Below are positions 22,107-34,309 of a DNA stretch of 64,000 nt, piece by piece (the first letter of the stretch is position 1; the number at the start of each line of letters is the position of its first letter). The DNA lies in NCBI GenBank assembly GCA_040437565.1, contig JBDOQK010000007.1:372001-436000 (forward strand). The letters are read 5' to 3'. Under the pieces are notes generated by a model. It saw only the letters and a program-made list of their open reading frames with translations, ran no database searches and was not told the DNA's origin. The stretch is from Albugo candida (taxonomy: Eukaryota; Oomycota; Peronosporomycetes; Albuginales). A program made the translations under genes and the position numbers.

Positions 22107-24927
22107 TCATTTCCAAGTTGTCTTTTGCGAAGAGCTCAACGCTTTGGATGGTCGGCGGCCTGATTTGACCTGCTCTCTCATTGAAGATATCAAAACAGTC
22201 TCCTTCGCAATGTGTTTAGCGGTGTTTGTTTTAGTATATCGTGCAGGTGCGGATCGGAAAGCAGTCTTTGACTTTGCGGACACCAAAGTATTTTTCGTTG
22301 TTGCTTTAGAAACTTTCGATTCCAGTTTATTGGACTCAGTCGTGTCGCCATGTGTGAGAGATAGGTTCCGACCACTTTGACTGGTTGCAAAATTTGAAGG
22401 TCGACGTTCTGCAAGCGATCGTGATTTCTGGTAATGTGGCTGTGGTGCTATCGATGATACTATCGTCCCTGCTCCATTTTCGGTTTCTGAATGAGCAAAT
22501 TCAGTACTCTCTGAAGTCATGGAGTTGGACAGACGACGAGAAGAAGCAATCACAGACGGCGTTATTGTTTGTGTCTCAGCTTTTTCCAAAAGTGGTTTAC
22601 GTCTGTGTTTTGCCTCTACTTCTCCCTTCAATGGTACCATCGTATCCCCGCGTGAACTTTTCAGATGTTTCAATTCATTTTCAAGACAATTGATCGTATG
22701 CATCATCGTGGCTTTCTCTTTTTGTAAGTGTACAATACTTCCCGATTCAACACTTATTTGTACAGCGCCAAGCTGTACCTGGCTCACACGTGCCCCAAAA
22801 TTCAAAGAGCATATCGTTTCTTCACAATTCTCTTCTTCTGGACTCAGTTGGAGCATCAGAAGCGTCTTGGCTCGTCCAGACAACATATCTCGAAGTGTGA
22901 ATGTTAATTTTGAATTGCGGTAAGGAACATGTTTGGCCTTGTGCTGAAGTGCGTGAATAACGTCTCCTAAAGCTGAGAGCGATTTGTTGATATGTTGTGC
23001 TTCTTTAAGACGATCTCCCACCACCAAGCTTCGGGAAATCCTCTCGGAACCCGCCAAATCGACCAGGCAGAGCTTGCTTTGTTTCAGATCCATTGATGCC
23101 AAGCACTGGCTGGACAAACGAAGAAATAAAAGTGTGTGTGATCTGCTACTTTCCAAATTCATTGAGGTAGCTGCAATAGTTCGATTTGAACTACCCTCAG
23201 TAAGTATTTCTGTCACATCAGACCACTTTGAAACAGATCGCAGTGTCAGGTCGGCTTCAGCTTTTACCAAAGATCCTGTAACGCTGTCCTTGGTTCGCTC
23301 TGCTTGAGGCTGCAACAAGTCCAGCATTTGATCATTATAGATTTCCACCATGCTGACCCGTATGGTGTCATTGTACGAGACTTGGCGCTTTTCGACGACC
23401 GAAAAGACCTGTCGAAGTGCACGTGGAATTACTCCTTCCATTTCGGGTGATGAGCTGTCACCCAGCATCGTATATGTTTTTCCAGAGCCCGTCTGACCAT
23501 ACGCGATAATACAGGCGTTGTGTCCGTCAGTGAAGGAAGATACGATCGGTGCGACTCGCATATATACATCCGTTTGTGACGATGTACTGTCAAGGACTTC
23601 ATCAAAACTATACTCTTTCTCAGTCTTCACAATTAAAATGTTTCCCGGACGAGGAAACAACAGCGCTTGTGATTGATCACCAGAAGGCTTGCAAAGACAA
23701 GTTGATGGACGAACACGACAAAAGACGCGAATGCGCCCAGTAACCTGATGATACTTTTCAGTGATCTGTTGTCGTTGTAAGCGCTCGTGTTGACAGTCTT
23801 CTCGTAGAGATGCTTCACGATATTTCGTCTCTTCATGAAGCGATCTCAGCGATTGTTCGGCCTCTGATATCGTATTTTGAGCTTGCATCAGGCATTGTTC
23901 TCGAAGTTTTGGTGATTCTGATTTCAGTTTCTGCAGCGTTTGTTTCAGAATATCGTTCTCTGCTCTACTCTGTGCTAAAGCTGCTTTTGATGCCTTCCAT
24001 TCTTCTTGATTCTGCTCAAACGCTTTCAATGTGCGTATTTCCAGCTCAGCCACTTCGTACAACTTCTTCAATTCATCAACATTTGATTGCATAAGAATCC
24101 TTTGCTCCCGTTCTCGTTCCAATTCTTTCTCATTCTGCACCAGCGACTTCAAAGTCACTCTGTGAGTAGCTTCAAGCTGAAGAAAGCGTTCATGAATAGC
24201 CGCTTCCTGATCTTCTGCTCTACATACACCACATTAGTAATACTCACGCAGTACGTTCGCTTCAGGTTTCTTACTTCATTTGTTTCGACTGAGATGCCTT
24301 TATTCGAGCGTAGGAAGACACAAGCTCCTTCTCTAGACTGGTTACTTGAGTCAGTAATAATCCTATTTGGTTTTGGACTTGATTCGAGCGTTCCTTCGAC
24401 TCCTTTGGCATAGATCTGAGTTTGATAGAGGTGATCCGATCCAAGATCTCCTCTGCTGTTCGTGACTCAACCTGTGACATTTGTTGTGCCACAATCTCAT
24501 ATTCCCGCTGAGAAAGTATTAAGCTCACATTCGATAAACACGCAAATTTATCAGAATTACAGCTTTTAGGGAGTTTTGTGTTTGAAGGATCGATCCGGTA
24601 CCCTCCCGGTTCCAAGATCAGTGGTACTTGTATCACGTCGTGCCCGTAGAATACATGCTCTTCTGCCTGCAGACACGTCTGCTGATCGAGAAAGTCTAGT
24701 TCTGGATGAAGGATAATCCTCTCATTCAAATGTATCTCGTTGGATGTGCAATCCTGTCCTGAAGGCCACTCGAAGTCATTTGAATGAGCTCTCTGATCCA
24801 CTGCTTTGTCTTCTGATAGAGCGCTTTCTAGAGAAGTCACCTGTGTTGCTTCTACCAATCCTTCTCGTACGTCTGCATAAACCGCGCTTTGCGCGACCGC
24901 TAGCGGAGGACCAAGATTCCCTATCAT
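22107..24927 (-). CDS. Kinesin-14 type motor protein
   Basis: ATP-driven microtubule motor, expected to be minus-end directed and to act in spindle organisation. The motor domain runs from about residue 380 to 720. The kinesin-14 neck/entry reads TGRIRVFCRVRP. The P-loop is GQTGSGKT (459-466). Switch I is NLESSRSHT and switch II is LVDLAGSER, with HVPYRNSKLT following. A coiled-coil stalk (residues about 180-375) precedes it. Two exons: 24275-24927 and 22107-24219. They are joined by a 55-nt intron 24220-24274 (GTAAGA...TGTAG, with a TACTAAT branch-like site), giving 921 aa in frame. About 200 residues rich in Ser, Thr, Arg and Lys follow the motor, so it is not strictly C-terminal. A start further upstream in another exon cannot be excluded because of the gap at 25130. 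Confidence 0.93.
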
Positions 24928-25427
24928 GATATTCTCTACTATCTTGCCACTTTCTTGTACCGGAATGCGGTAGAGGAGCGATCATACTTGGAATTTGTAG
25001 CAGCTGTCATTGACTGGATGATTGAGCATTTGGATTGGCTATAAAGGTACATGCGCGGGCTTACATTGGCTAATTGAAGTGGACCGAGCGCTGGAAGAAT
25101 TATGAAGTCGGATGAAGCAGTAGTCAGAANNNNNNNNNNNNNNNNNNNNNNNNNNNNNNNNNNNNNNNNNNNNNNNNNNNNNNNNNNNNNNNNNNNNNNN
25201 NNNNNNNNNNNNNNNNNNNNNNNNNNNNNACCGAGCGCTGGAAGAATTATGAAGTCGGATGAAGCAGTAGTCAGAAACTGATTGAATTGTCCTTTTAATG
25301 TTTGAGCAAAGAAAAAGCGCACAGCTCCTATGCTAAAGTCGACCTTCAGTCACTGACAGAAGTGTCGAACGCTTTTAAGCGAAGGAAAGCCCCCATCTTC
25401 ATTCCCTTGCTTGCAGACAAATGAAAG
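24928..25427. other. Intergenic stretch with assembly gap
   Basis: Lies between kinesin-14 and RPS6 (both minus) and contains the gap 25130-25229. A minus-strand open frame spans the gap, but it reads through N and duplicated sequence and has no motif. Confidence 0.5.
25083..25276. repeat. 100-N gap flanked by exact 47-bp direct duplication
   Basis: 25083-25129 equals 25230-25276 exactly; N fills 25130-25229. This is probably an unmerged contig overlap, as at the other gaps. Confidence 0.88.
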
Positions 25428-26244
25428 TTACGCTTTGACTGAAGATTTGCGACTACTTCGGCGTTTCGCAAATTCACTGGCACGGCGTTCTTTCTGCTCC
25501 TTTACGCGCTACAGTGCCAAACGGCGAAAAAGGAGCAGCGAAATCAATGCCTCAAGTTAGCTTTTGATCAAATACAAATGTGACTGACGAAAAACGAACC
25601 TGAGCATGCAGACGACTGTATTCAGCAGCTTCTCGCTTCACTTTTTCACGCTGTTGAACCTTGTGTAGCATTCGCTGGCGTTTGTGATGCAACATTCGAG
25701 GGGTCACAAGACGTTGAATCTTTGGAGCTTTGTCGTTCTTCTTTCCGGTCTTGGATACAAATTTACGACGGATAACGTACTTGCGAACATCATCTTCTTT
25801 GCTCAAGTTGAACAATTTTTGAATCTTTGTCTTTCTCTTTGGTCCAAGACGTCGAGGGCACTGAACGTCTGTTAATCCAGCGACTTCCGAGTCTCCAGTT
25901 TTGACCACCACAAGATTAAGCACTGAGAGATCAGGACCCACAATGCATCCCCGGACTGATTTACGCTTTCTTTCTCCTTTACGACGTGGACGGTAGCAAG
26001 ACTTTCCCTTTGAAAGCAATAATCGAACACGAGTGTTGGTCAAAACACCTTGCTTCATCGGGAAACCTTGCTTATCATTTCCCCCGCTAATACGGAAAAT
26101 GAAGCCTTTGAACTCGTCTCCAAGTGCACTTCCATCGACTTCTTGACTGATACGTTTCTCATAAAATGCATGAAGTTTGTGTTCATCATCAATTTCGAGG
26201 ACTTTTTGCGCGCCGGTCAGCGGATTCGCAATGTTAAGCTTCAT
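25428..26244 (-). CDS. RPS6: 40S ribosomal protein eS6 (RPS6)
   Basis: Structural protein of the small cytosolic ribosomal subunit. The start [14 protein letters not shown], the block [15 protein letters not shown] and the basic region [14 protein letters not shown] are diagnostic. Two exons: 25600-26244 and 25428-25508. The 91-nt intron 25509-25599 (GTTCGT...CTGTAG) falls after RLHAQ, so the protein continues [13 protein letters not shown] and ends [12 protein letters not shown]. That tail is the phosphorylated Arg/Ser-rich C-terminus of S6. Total 241 aa, against about 249 in animals. Without the intron the protein would lack the S6 tail. It is divergent from the next gene, 224 bp away. Confidence 0.97.
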
Positions 26245-26468
26245 ATTCAAAAGGACAATGACGCGGCAATCGATTGGCGGAGAGCTGTACAGAAAAGCAA
26301 CGGCAAGGTCCGCTGCTTTTATAAACTCGCAGCTTGTTTCAAAGTTCGTTATGATTGGCTGATATTATTTGATTGCAATGATGCAATTCCATAATTAATT
26401 CAAGTTATTTTTGGTATGGCGGGATCGAATGCATTCATTCCGACTGTACAATTAGCGTCCTGACTAGG

Positions 26469-27554
26469 ATGAGCGGATGGTTTACAGAGCAAGTAGACGT
26501 GTCGATGACTTCAATTCATCCCAGCAGCTTTTCATCATTTGAAAAGCAACGGCGAAGGAATAGCGTCAAGACAACAACTTCTAACATTCTCATTGTGGAA
26601 GATGAACGAGGTGGAAGCATTGAATCAATCAAAGCTTTAAAGCAAGACACAATCAGATCGGCCAGCTCTACAGAGTCAGAGCGTGATACGTTGGAGGTCT
26701 CTGAGATCGCGTTTGGCTACGTCTACGACTATCTCTTCCGAAACGGACACAACGATGTGCTTCATTTGCTGCAGCAATCGATAGAAACGGTATGTGGCTG
26801 TATACTGACGTCCTCTGGGATATTTTGTGACATTTGGCTGTAGAACGCTCAATTGGTAAAGATATATAGACAATGTGTTGCCAAAACGTCAAACGGCTGT
26901 GACTGTGGATTAGAACAAAAAGATCTTGATGGTTCCAGGCGAACGATTGAGCAGTTATTAGAAGCACGGCTTGGATTATCAGGTTCTTCTGCCTGCAGCG
27001 GAAATCCGAAAAAGATAAAAAAGCGAAAAAGCGGTCGACCAAGAACAAGTAGAATGTTCATGGCTGAAGTTGAAAAAGCTGATGCGGTTAAAGTTATTAC
27101 CGAGGATCTGATCAACTCTGCCAATCTTCTTAATACGTGTATAGGAAGTGAACAAGAACAGTGTGCGGTCGCGCAAAGTGACGACTCTTGCCCACGAAAA
27201 AGTGTACGATTTGGATTGCCAGGGCGAACACCGACAAAAGAGTATATATTTTTCCGTGATACACCTCCAAAATTTGTGACTGAGACACTGGAGGATGCAA
27301 TCCAGATCAATGAGAAGCTTCGAGATGAGCTTGCTAAAGAACCGGAATCATCACAAGATCGGTATATTGAGCTTCAAAGCAACGATGTCTCCAAGTATAA
27401 CGTTGGGCAAATGATACAAAATCTCGGGCCGGATCATAACCTAACGGGTGTTGTCACTAAAGTATACGGCACTCGGCAATGCGGTAGCAGTGGTCCGGGC
27501 ACTATTGTCATCGATACCTGCATCCAAGGCCCAGTAGCCAGCTCAAGGCTGTAA
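26469..27554 (+). CDS. Unknown protein with LisH-like helix and AT-hook-like motif
   Basis: Two exons, 26469-26789 and 26844-27554, are joined in phase 0 by a 54-nt intron (GTATGT...CTGTAG), giving 343 aa. Residues about 83-105 (GYVYDYLFRNGHNDVLHLLQ) look like a LisH-type dimerisation helix pair. A basic stretch KKIKKRKSGRPRTS near residue 170 resembles an AT-hook, suggesting a nuclear protein. The N-terminus is Ser-rich and probably disordered. I do not recognise the family. Its stop is 6 bp from the stop of the convergent myotubularin gene. Confidence 0.75.
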
Positions 27555-27560
27555 TGTCAT

Positions 27561-30500
27561 CTAGTTTTTGTATAAGAAGATGTTTCGCATTGGTGGTGGG
27601 CGCTCATTTGGCATTATAGACTTGAAGTCTTTTCTTTTCGAGGTAATAGAGCCTGTCACTTCAGTATCTTGTGCTGCAGGAGCTCCATCTGGTGGGCACG
27701 TCCATGTGTCCTGTTCTTTGGGACTCACTTTTGATACAGATGGGACCGTATTGTGCTCCGTAAACTGGTCTTCTGGCTCATGGTCATGATGGATAGACGT
27801 GGAGATCCACCGACAATTGTGGTATTTCGGGTGCCATTGAAGAAAGTATCCTTCCCACAGTTGGATCATTTGTGGACCAGTCCACGGCCAAATGGGCTTT
27901 TCAATCATCGTATAAGCGGCGTTCTCATACTTTTCAAAGTGTCGGAATACGGGAGTCCATAGAGAAACTGTCCACTGGTACACGCAGTTTTGCTCTCTAT
28001 CCAGTCGGCTGTTGTACAAGAATGTTCCAAATTGACCAGAATAAATCGAGTTTGCTATCCACAGAAGGAGGTTTTCCGTGAATTGAAAGGCATACGGGAA
28101 TTGACGGTACACTTGCCAAACAGCGTCCAAGAATTGCAAAAGAATTGGCGAGCTTTTATTCCGATTCAAATCGCAATTGCGATCTCCTCCCATCCGTTCA
28201 GCAAATTTGTGACCGAAAGCACACCAGTCCTTTTCTATCAAGACAGCAAACCCTTCTATAGTGCGGTAGTACGGATCGATGAGCAACTGAGCTAATGAAG
28301 AAAGTTGAGACGTGCGGTCCCAACCATCGCTACAATGAACTAGAACGGAAGATCCTTCAATCTCTAGGGTGCGAGCGATTCTCACTGCACCTTCCAATAT
28401 CAATCGAATGTAATTCAACCAGCCAGTTGATTCCACAGATGTCAGCCATGTACGGTCATCGTCTGGAATCTCACCGGGCAACAATAGCTTCATCAATGCC
28501 AAATATGATGACTGCATGCGATATATATTTGCAATGTTCAAGTGGCAAATCACGGCCCCAGGGTAATCTTGTGCAGTTTCCACGCCTCCTTTACCGAGCA
28601 ATCGGTTCCCCGTAGAGGCTTTTAGCTTTCGAGCATCATATATATAGATCGGTCGCGTAGATGGGGAGGACGTCGATTGATTGACAATAATTTCCGGCAA
28701 GCGGCGATAAAATCCGATCAATAATTGATCCGATAAACTCGAGGTTCCAGCCAATAAATTCCCTAGCAGAGGTTGCCCCGATCTCGCAAGCACACATCGT
28801 CGTCGTCGATGATAATATGTGACCACAGGCAATCGATTCTTAGCTCGAAACGAAGCAACTTCGACGACTTTAGCAAGGCTCATGGATGCTGGAAGGAGTA
28901 ATTTGGCAGGATAAGTGCGGCAAATGGATCCAGAAGAATTTTGAAATAGCTACATGCATCAAATGTCACACGGTTCAATCGAGTTTATCTGAATATCGCA
29001 CCTTGAGGAACGGCAATGCATCCTTTTGATCTCCAAATTGACGCTTATACTCAGCCTCTTCTCGAAATAGATCCCAGCCGTTCTTCTCCCATGGCAGTCT
29101 TCTCGCTGCATACGAAAAAGCAAACGCTCCACTAATCTGCAAATGTTCGCCAGATGATTCAAAATCAAGTGAGCCCACAGCTTCCGACATAGTGTTGTTA
29201 CACGCTCTGTCGGGATCAACATTTGATACTGTTGTGATGCAATCCTTGTTTCTTCTACAGAAAGCTTCCACTTTGAGTCTTTCTCGAGTTGCTATCGCTA
29301 GCGCGCGTGGTATCGTTTGATATCGCTGACTCGAATCGGTACGCGCCTGGATGAGTTTGAGGAGCTTCCTGGTTGTCTCTTCCACTACATCGATTGGAGC
29401 GACGACTACAAGTTGCATGACTCGGACATCTTTGCACGAGATGCAGAGCACAGTTGAAGATTGGTGGATGACGTACATGTCGGAAGGCATTGTGCCTGCC
29501 AGTTGAGCCATTCCGTTGGAAGTGCTACGAAACGGTTTAACGCGACTTGAGTTGGCTGTAATCACATTTACCGAAACGATATCGAAGAAGGGCACATATG
29601 CGGCGGCACCACCACAGCTCCGATGAACTGGGACATAACTGCGCTCGGAAGGGATGAAGAGAACACGATAATTGGTGATGTAGACAGTGCCAGCAACTCT
29701 ACCCCAAAGCTGAGAAACATCGTTCATTTCACCTATTGGACCAGTCAAGAGGAGGACTTCGGCTCTTGCTGCATCAAATTCTCCCGCGATCCAATGATTG
29801 TTTCTTCGCATGCTTCGCAATTGGCTCGAAATTCCTCTTTCTCTGACCTCTACTGACGAAAAACTCGAATGTTTATCAGAGTCATCGAGGGTGGATTTCG
29901 CATTGAGTGCTTTGCTGTTCTCAGAGGTTCTTGTCAGAAGCTTGACAGATTTCGCCGCACAGTAACTTGCAACGGCATATTTGAAGGCTTCTCGCTCTTG
30001 TTCTTGGTCAAATCGAAAATCGATTATCCGTCTCGACTTAAACAGCTCATCGAGGATGATGATACGCACAATTGCAGCCATTTCTTTCCCTTCAACGTCT
30101 TGAATCGACTGGATATCGTCACATTGGAAGCTCCACACGCGATGGATAAACACAGATCGTACACTTATTCGCCCAAAATCACGATCCAATTCGAGCGTAC
30201 AGCGGCTCGTGGCAAACGGTTTCGATGCGAATCGAAGTGTTCGCCTCGATTCCGGCTTTGAATGAATCTGAAATACAGCGAATCGCAAGATTGAGTTTCC
30301 TGATACAAGAGCTCCTCCCTTCCTTTCCCCACGAACGATGAAGCTGTCGTCATAACTCCGAGCGGCAAGGTCACCCAGCATACGTTTTCTCGCTTTACCC
30401 GAGTGATTCTTGACCGAGTCAAAGTTTCCACTTGAAGGACCTGTGACTGACGCGTCTGGATGTAGACTAGTACAATCAAGACTCACTGATCGTAAATTCT

Positions 30501-31715
30501 TTCGCGAGGTCACTTCATATTCATCATCGGAAATCGAGCCCACTACTGAGTTGATCTCCACACTATTTACTTCATCTGTTCTTTTCTCTTCCACACTTCC
30601 TGTGTCCTCTTGAGCCTCAGAGTCGATCGAATTCGCATCATCACTGCTTGGGCGTTTGTCCTTTTCCTCATTCGATCTGTCTTCAAATGTTGGAGCACTT
30701 TCTGACTCTAGAAGACTTTTTGTGGTAAATTTGATGCGACGAAAATGAACTCCGACTCTTTTCATGCTAGACTGCAACCAAGACTTTCTATTATCGTCTA
30801 CGCCAGCCTCATCGTCGTCGTCCATAGAAGCTTCTTGCATCTCTTGCGCTCTGTAATCATCCGAAGGCAGGCTTGAACAGCATCTGAATTGCAGATCCAA
30901 AGCTGCTTGTAGCGTAGATATGCAAAGGTTGCAAACATATACCATGTCATCATGTTTCCCGAAAGATTTCGGCAATAAATGTCGTCGCCATAAACATTTT
31001 GTGCAAAAATAAGCTCCACAACTTCCGCCTGTCGAACATAGAATTAGGAGTTGACAAGTTCAAATTGCGAAAAGGTACATGAGCGGCTTCGATTAAAGGG
31101 TGTGAATGCTTTTCGACATTGTTTACACTCTATTGCCTGGAGGCTTGAACCAGAGACAGAAGATTGCGATACTGCATTTGTTTTTCGATTGTATTGTAAG
31201 CTCTCTGACGTAGCGCAGGTGGCCACTTTCTTCCCCAGCTCATGAATACTTGCTTGTAGGATTAATATGGCTTGCGTGATGATCAACTCGATGTTTTGTT
31301 CCGCTTTCTCGGTTTTTCTCAGTAGACCATCGTCTTGGAAATCCTGCAATGCNNNNNNNNNNNNNNNNNNNNNNNNNNNNNNNNNNNNNNNNNNNNNNNN
31401 NNNNNNNNNNNNNNNNNNNNNNNNNNNNNNNNNNNNNNNNNNNNNNNNNNNNTTTCGATTGTATTGTAAGCTCTCTGACGTAGCGCAGGTGGCCACTTTC
31501 TTCCCCAGCTCATGAATACTTGCTTGTAGGATTAATATGGCTTGCGTGATGATCAACTCGATGTTTTGTTCCGCTTTCTCGGTTTTTCTCAGTAGACCAT
31601 CGTCTTGGAAATCCTGCAATGCCGCAATCAATGCTGCACATAGCTGAACGGGGTCTTTGATCCATGCCGTATCCTTAGAGAAAGCTGAATGTCGTACTTC
31701 ACCATCAAGTAACAT
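27561..31715 (-). CDS. FYVE-PH/GRAM-myotubularin 3-phosphatase
   Basis: Phosphoinositide 3-phosphatase acting on PI3P or PI(3,5)P2 at endosomes. Three exons: 31079-31715 (contains a gap and false duplication), 29002-31028 and 27561-28949. Introns are 50 nt (31029-31078) and 52 nt (28950-29001). With 270 bases of gap plus duplicate removed, the protein is 1,260 aa. A FYVE-type finger spans the first junction (CKQC, RSRSCGSCGAYFCTKC, VYVCNLC; residues about 106-160). A PH-like region and a GRAM domain (ITNYRVLFIPS) follow. The catalytic loop is CSDGWDR with nucleophile Cys near residue 1004, intact, so it should be an active enzyme. An N-terminal FYVE with a C-terminal phosphatase reverses the order of human MTMR3/4, where FYVE is C-terminal. 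Confidence 0.92.
31183..31622. repeat. 100-N gap flanked by exact 170-bp direct duplication
   Basis: 31183-31352 equals 31453-31622; N fills 31353-31452. It sits inside exon 1 of the myotubularin gene. Because 270 is a multiple of three, the frame stays open across it and hides the error. Confidence 0.92.
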
Positions 31716-33215
31716 TTGTGAAGTCCTGTGGCATTATTTCGTATATTTTAGGCGTTTCACGGTACTTACGAGTTCAGTAGAGAGCCGGTGAAATGGTAGT
31801 AAAGCCGGTGAGGGTATTCAGGTTCACGTTCATTAACAGATGATTTGTCTGACGTTATGGACTTATCGAGTGCAAAAATTTGCAATCAATTAAGATGATG
31901 CTCTGGGTATTCAGCTATCTGACCTAAGATTGACCGCAGACCTTTAAGAAGATAACAAAGCGAAGATTCACGTATCCTTATGAGCGTATATTAGCTGTCA
32001 TATATAATGCTACGTCATACACGTGAAGCCAAATCATTCCAAGCCTCGATCAGGGGTCAGTGTAATGGTCACACATCGTAGCTAGTCCTGGCTCACACGC
32101 ACTTGACGTTATGCCTCTACAAGCACTCAATAAAGCATGTGTATTGTGTTGCTTGTCTAACGTCATGCTGCTCAGCCTCTTATGATGACAAAAGAGTCAT
32201 TGAGCTTCGAGGTTGCGCAAGGTACACAAAAACGAACCAAGTACTGTGCATCCTTTGATACACGGATAGAAAGCTTAGAGAAAATACAGTCGGGAAAGAG
32301 GGAACAGGAAACTGGACGATACGTATCGACAGAGCACTTATCTATTGCTATAGAGTACAGTAAGCTCGGTATGATAATGATGGCGGAATTCAGAAACGTT
32401 CGTTATGTAGATGAGCCAAGCGTGATGGTCTTGCTTCATAATCTTCTACATTAATGCTGCTCCCGTGTAGACTGAGTCATGAAGACGAATCGTCCAACAT
32501 CTTTGTCACGTCATGTACCAGCCAAGCTACTTCCTCCTGATGATATACGATGCTTTCTCGCGTTGTGCAATCTTTTTCGCATCACTATCTGGTGTCATCT
32601 ATTTGATCCAGGTTAGTACAATTTGCGTGGAGAAAGAGTAGTCCAGCGGGTAATTTGAAACGTAGTCCTTTGTTGGTAGTATCTGACTTTATAGCCCGGA
32701 GGAGGATTTATTTGCACAAAAATCAAGCTACTGCAACGATCGCAAATCGTTACAAACGCCCTCATTCCATGAAATCTGATCACTTTACAGAGCGTTTGCC
32801 CATCCTGATCTATTAGAAACTCTATACAAAAAACAAGGCTTTTTACACGTTTGTGAAGGATCCCCTTTCCAGCTGCATCACCTAACATACTTCGAATTTC
32901 ACCTTAGACAGCGGGAAACTTGTGCACTTCCTGCTCAAAACTGTACCTTTGCATAGGTTTAAGAAACAGCTGTGGTTTGAATGAAACAAGCTTTCAGTAT
33001 TGTTAAGGGGAAGGGCGATAGCCATTCCAATTTGCAGTCAGATTGTTAAAGTGGATCCACTCATTCTGATACTACAGTAGAATCAATACCTTTTGGGAAA
33101 GCCCCTTTTATATGCATATGTACTAGTCTCATTACCTTGATGATATCGAATTGCAGCTCACTTCAGAGTGTCATAATTCAAAATCCACCGCGCTTCATAC
33201 GTTTCCACTTACCCA
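31716..33215. other. Gene-free stretch
   Basis: A few open frames of up to 90 codons occur (for example 32182-32454, +), without motif, splice partner or family resemblance. No RNA gene or repeat was seen. Confidence 0.45.
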
Positions 33216-33824
33216 ATGCATTCTTTCTTCAAAACATTGGTACGAACATTTTCGTTCGAAGACAAAGCGTACGTAACAAAAGCTACCAAGACGATCAATG
33301 TACAAGTTGTGGAATGTGCCCGATTTCCGGTATCACAAAACTATGATCATCAATGTGACCGCAGCAGCGAAAATCCTCAGGAAGACGTCAGTAACTCCAG
33401 GTGCTCGATGCAAGCGACATCGGGTTCAGCTACTTGGGACAAAAAACGCGCGAAATGCAAAAATTGTAAACATATTTATCTCATCACATTGAGTCGTCAT
33501 ATTGGCTATTGTTCGGTCGACTGCAAGTCAAATGCTGTTTATTTGAAACATGTGAATCGAGTTATTGAAGCAATGCAGTCAGCGGCACAACAAGAAAACG
33601 AAAAACCCATGAAGAAGACAGTATTAGAGAAGACCAGTTCACATTCACCATCAGCAAAGACGATACATTCGCAGCAGTTGCTTTCAGAAAACATCACCCT
33701 CCCAGCACCATCACTGCACAATTCGAAGAGCTTGCATCGTGATGCGTATTCATTCGGAGAATTCGGACTCGAAGACCGCGTCACTGATGTCGATGTTCAG
33801 TGGGCGTTTAGCGCCATTTACTAA
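33216..33824 (+). CDS. Small unknown protein with Cys4-type zinc finger
   Basis: A 202-residue single-exon frame from ATG MHSFFKTLVRTFSFEDKAY. Residues about 80-103 hold CKNC, then a spacer, then GYCSVDC: a compact C-x2-C...C-x3-C zinc-binding candidate followed by a charged helix and a Ser-rich tail. It is isolated between two gene-poor stretches. I do not recognise it; lineage-specific proteins of this kind are common in oomycetes. Cysteine spacing and composition make it more likely real than chance, but no homology is claimed. Confidence 0.55.
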   Translation: MHSFFKTLVRTFSFEDKAYVTKATKTINVQVVECARFPVSQNYDHQCDRSSENPQEDVSNSRCSMQATSGSATWDKKRAKCKNCKHIYLITLSRHIGYCSVDCKSNAVYLKHVNRVIEAMQSAAQQENEKPMKKTVLEKTSSHSPSAKTIHSQQLLSENITLPAPSLHNSKSLHRDAYSFGEFGLEDRVTDVDVQWAFSAIY

Positions 33825-34309
33825 ATTCCACTATTATTAAGGTTTATAGATTTATATCATGTACTATAAGGCACGCAATCAGTATCATACAAAATATATT
33901 GCCACAATACGCGACCAGTTTGTCTGACGTGTCTTCAAATGACCAAATTCAGCTTTTCAAACATACAATAAGTACTCACTATACATATGCCATACGTAGA
34001 CGCCACGTGCCAGTTGATTAAGACACGTGTCATCATAACAGGCACGTCACCAAAGCGCGGACTTTCACCAAAGAGATCATACAAAATGATCCATAATTCT
34101 CTTCCAGGTGTTCAGCTGCGCTGAAACGTCCTTTATACCGTTTCCGTGGAATCATACACATCGTTACCCGATATAGTACACCTTCTCTATTTTGGGTTCC
34201 CCGCAGTTGTATAGAGCAATTGCTTTCTAGCGTTCTTGGATGTGCTCATCACGATAATCTGGTCGTATTCAAACACGTATCACTATAAGTTTCTGCAGGA
34301 TCTGATCTC
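33825..34309. other. Shared 3' region of convergent genes
   Basis: Lies between the stops of the zinc-finger gene (+) and VPS18 (-). No feature was recognised. Confidence 0.5.

Noticed and set aside
24939-25322. Minus-strand frame upstream of kinesin-14, considered as its first exon
   Set aside because: It reads through N and the duplicated block, and no GT-AG intron of plausible length joins it in frame to the kinesin start.
32182-32454. Plus-strand 90-codon open frame in the gene-poor stretch
   Set aside because: Starts with ATG, but there is no motif, no splice partner and no distinctive composition; not supportable as a gene.
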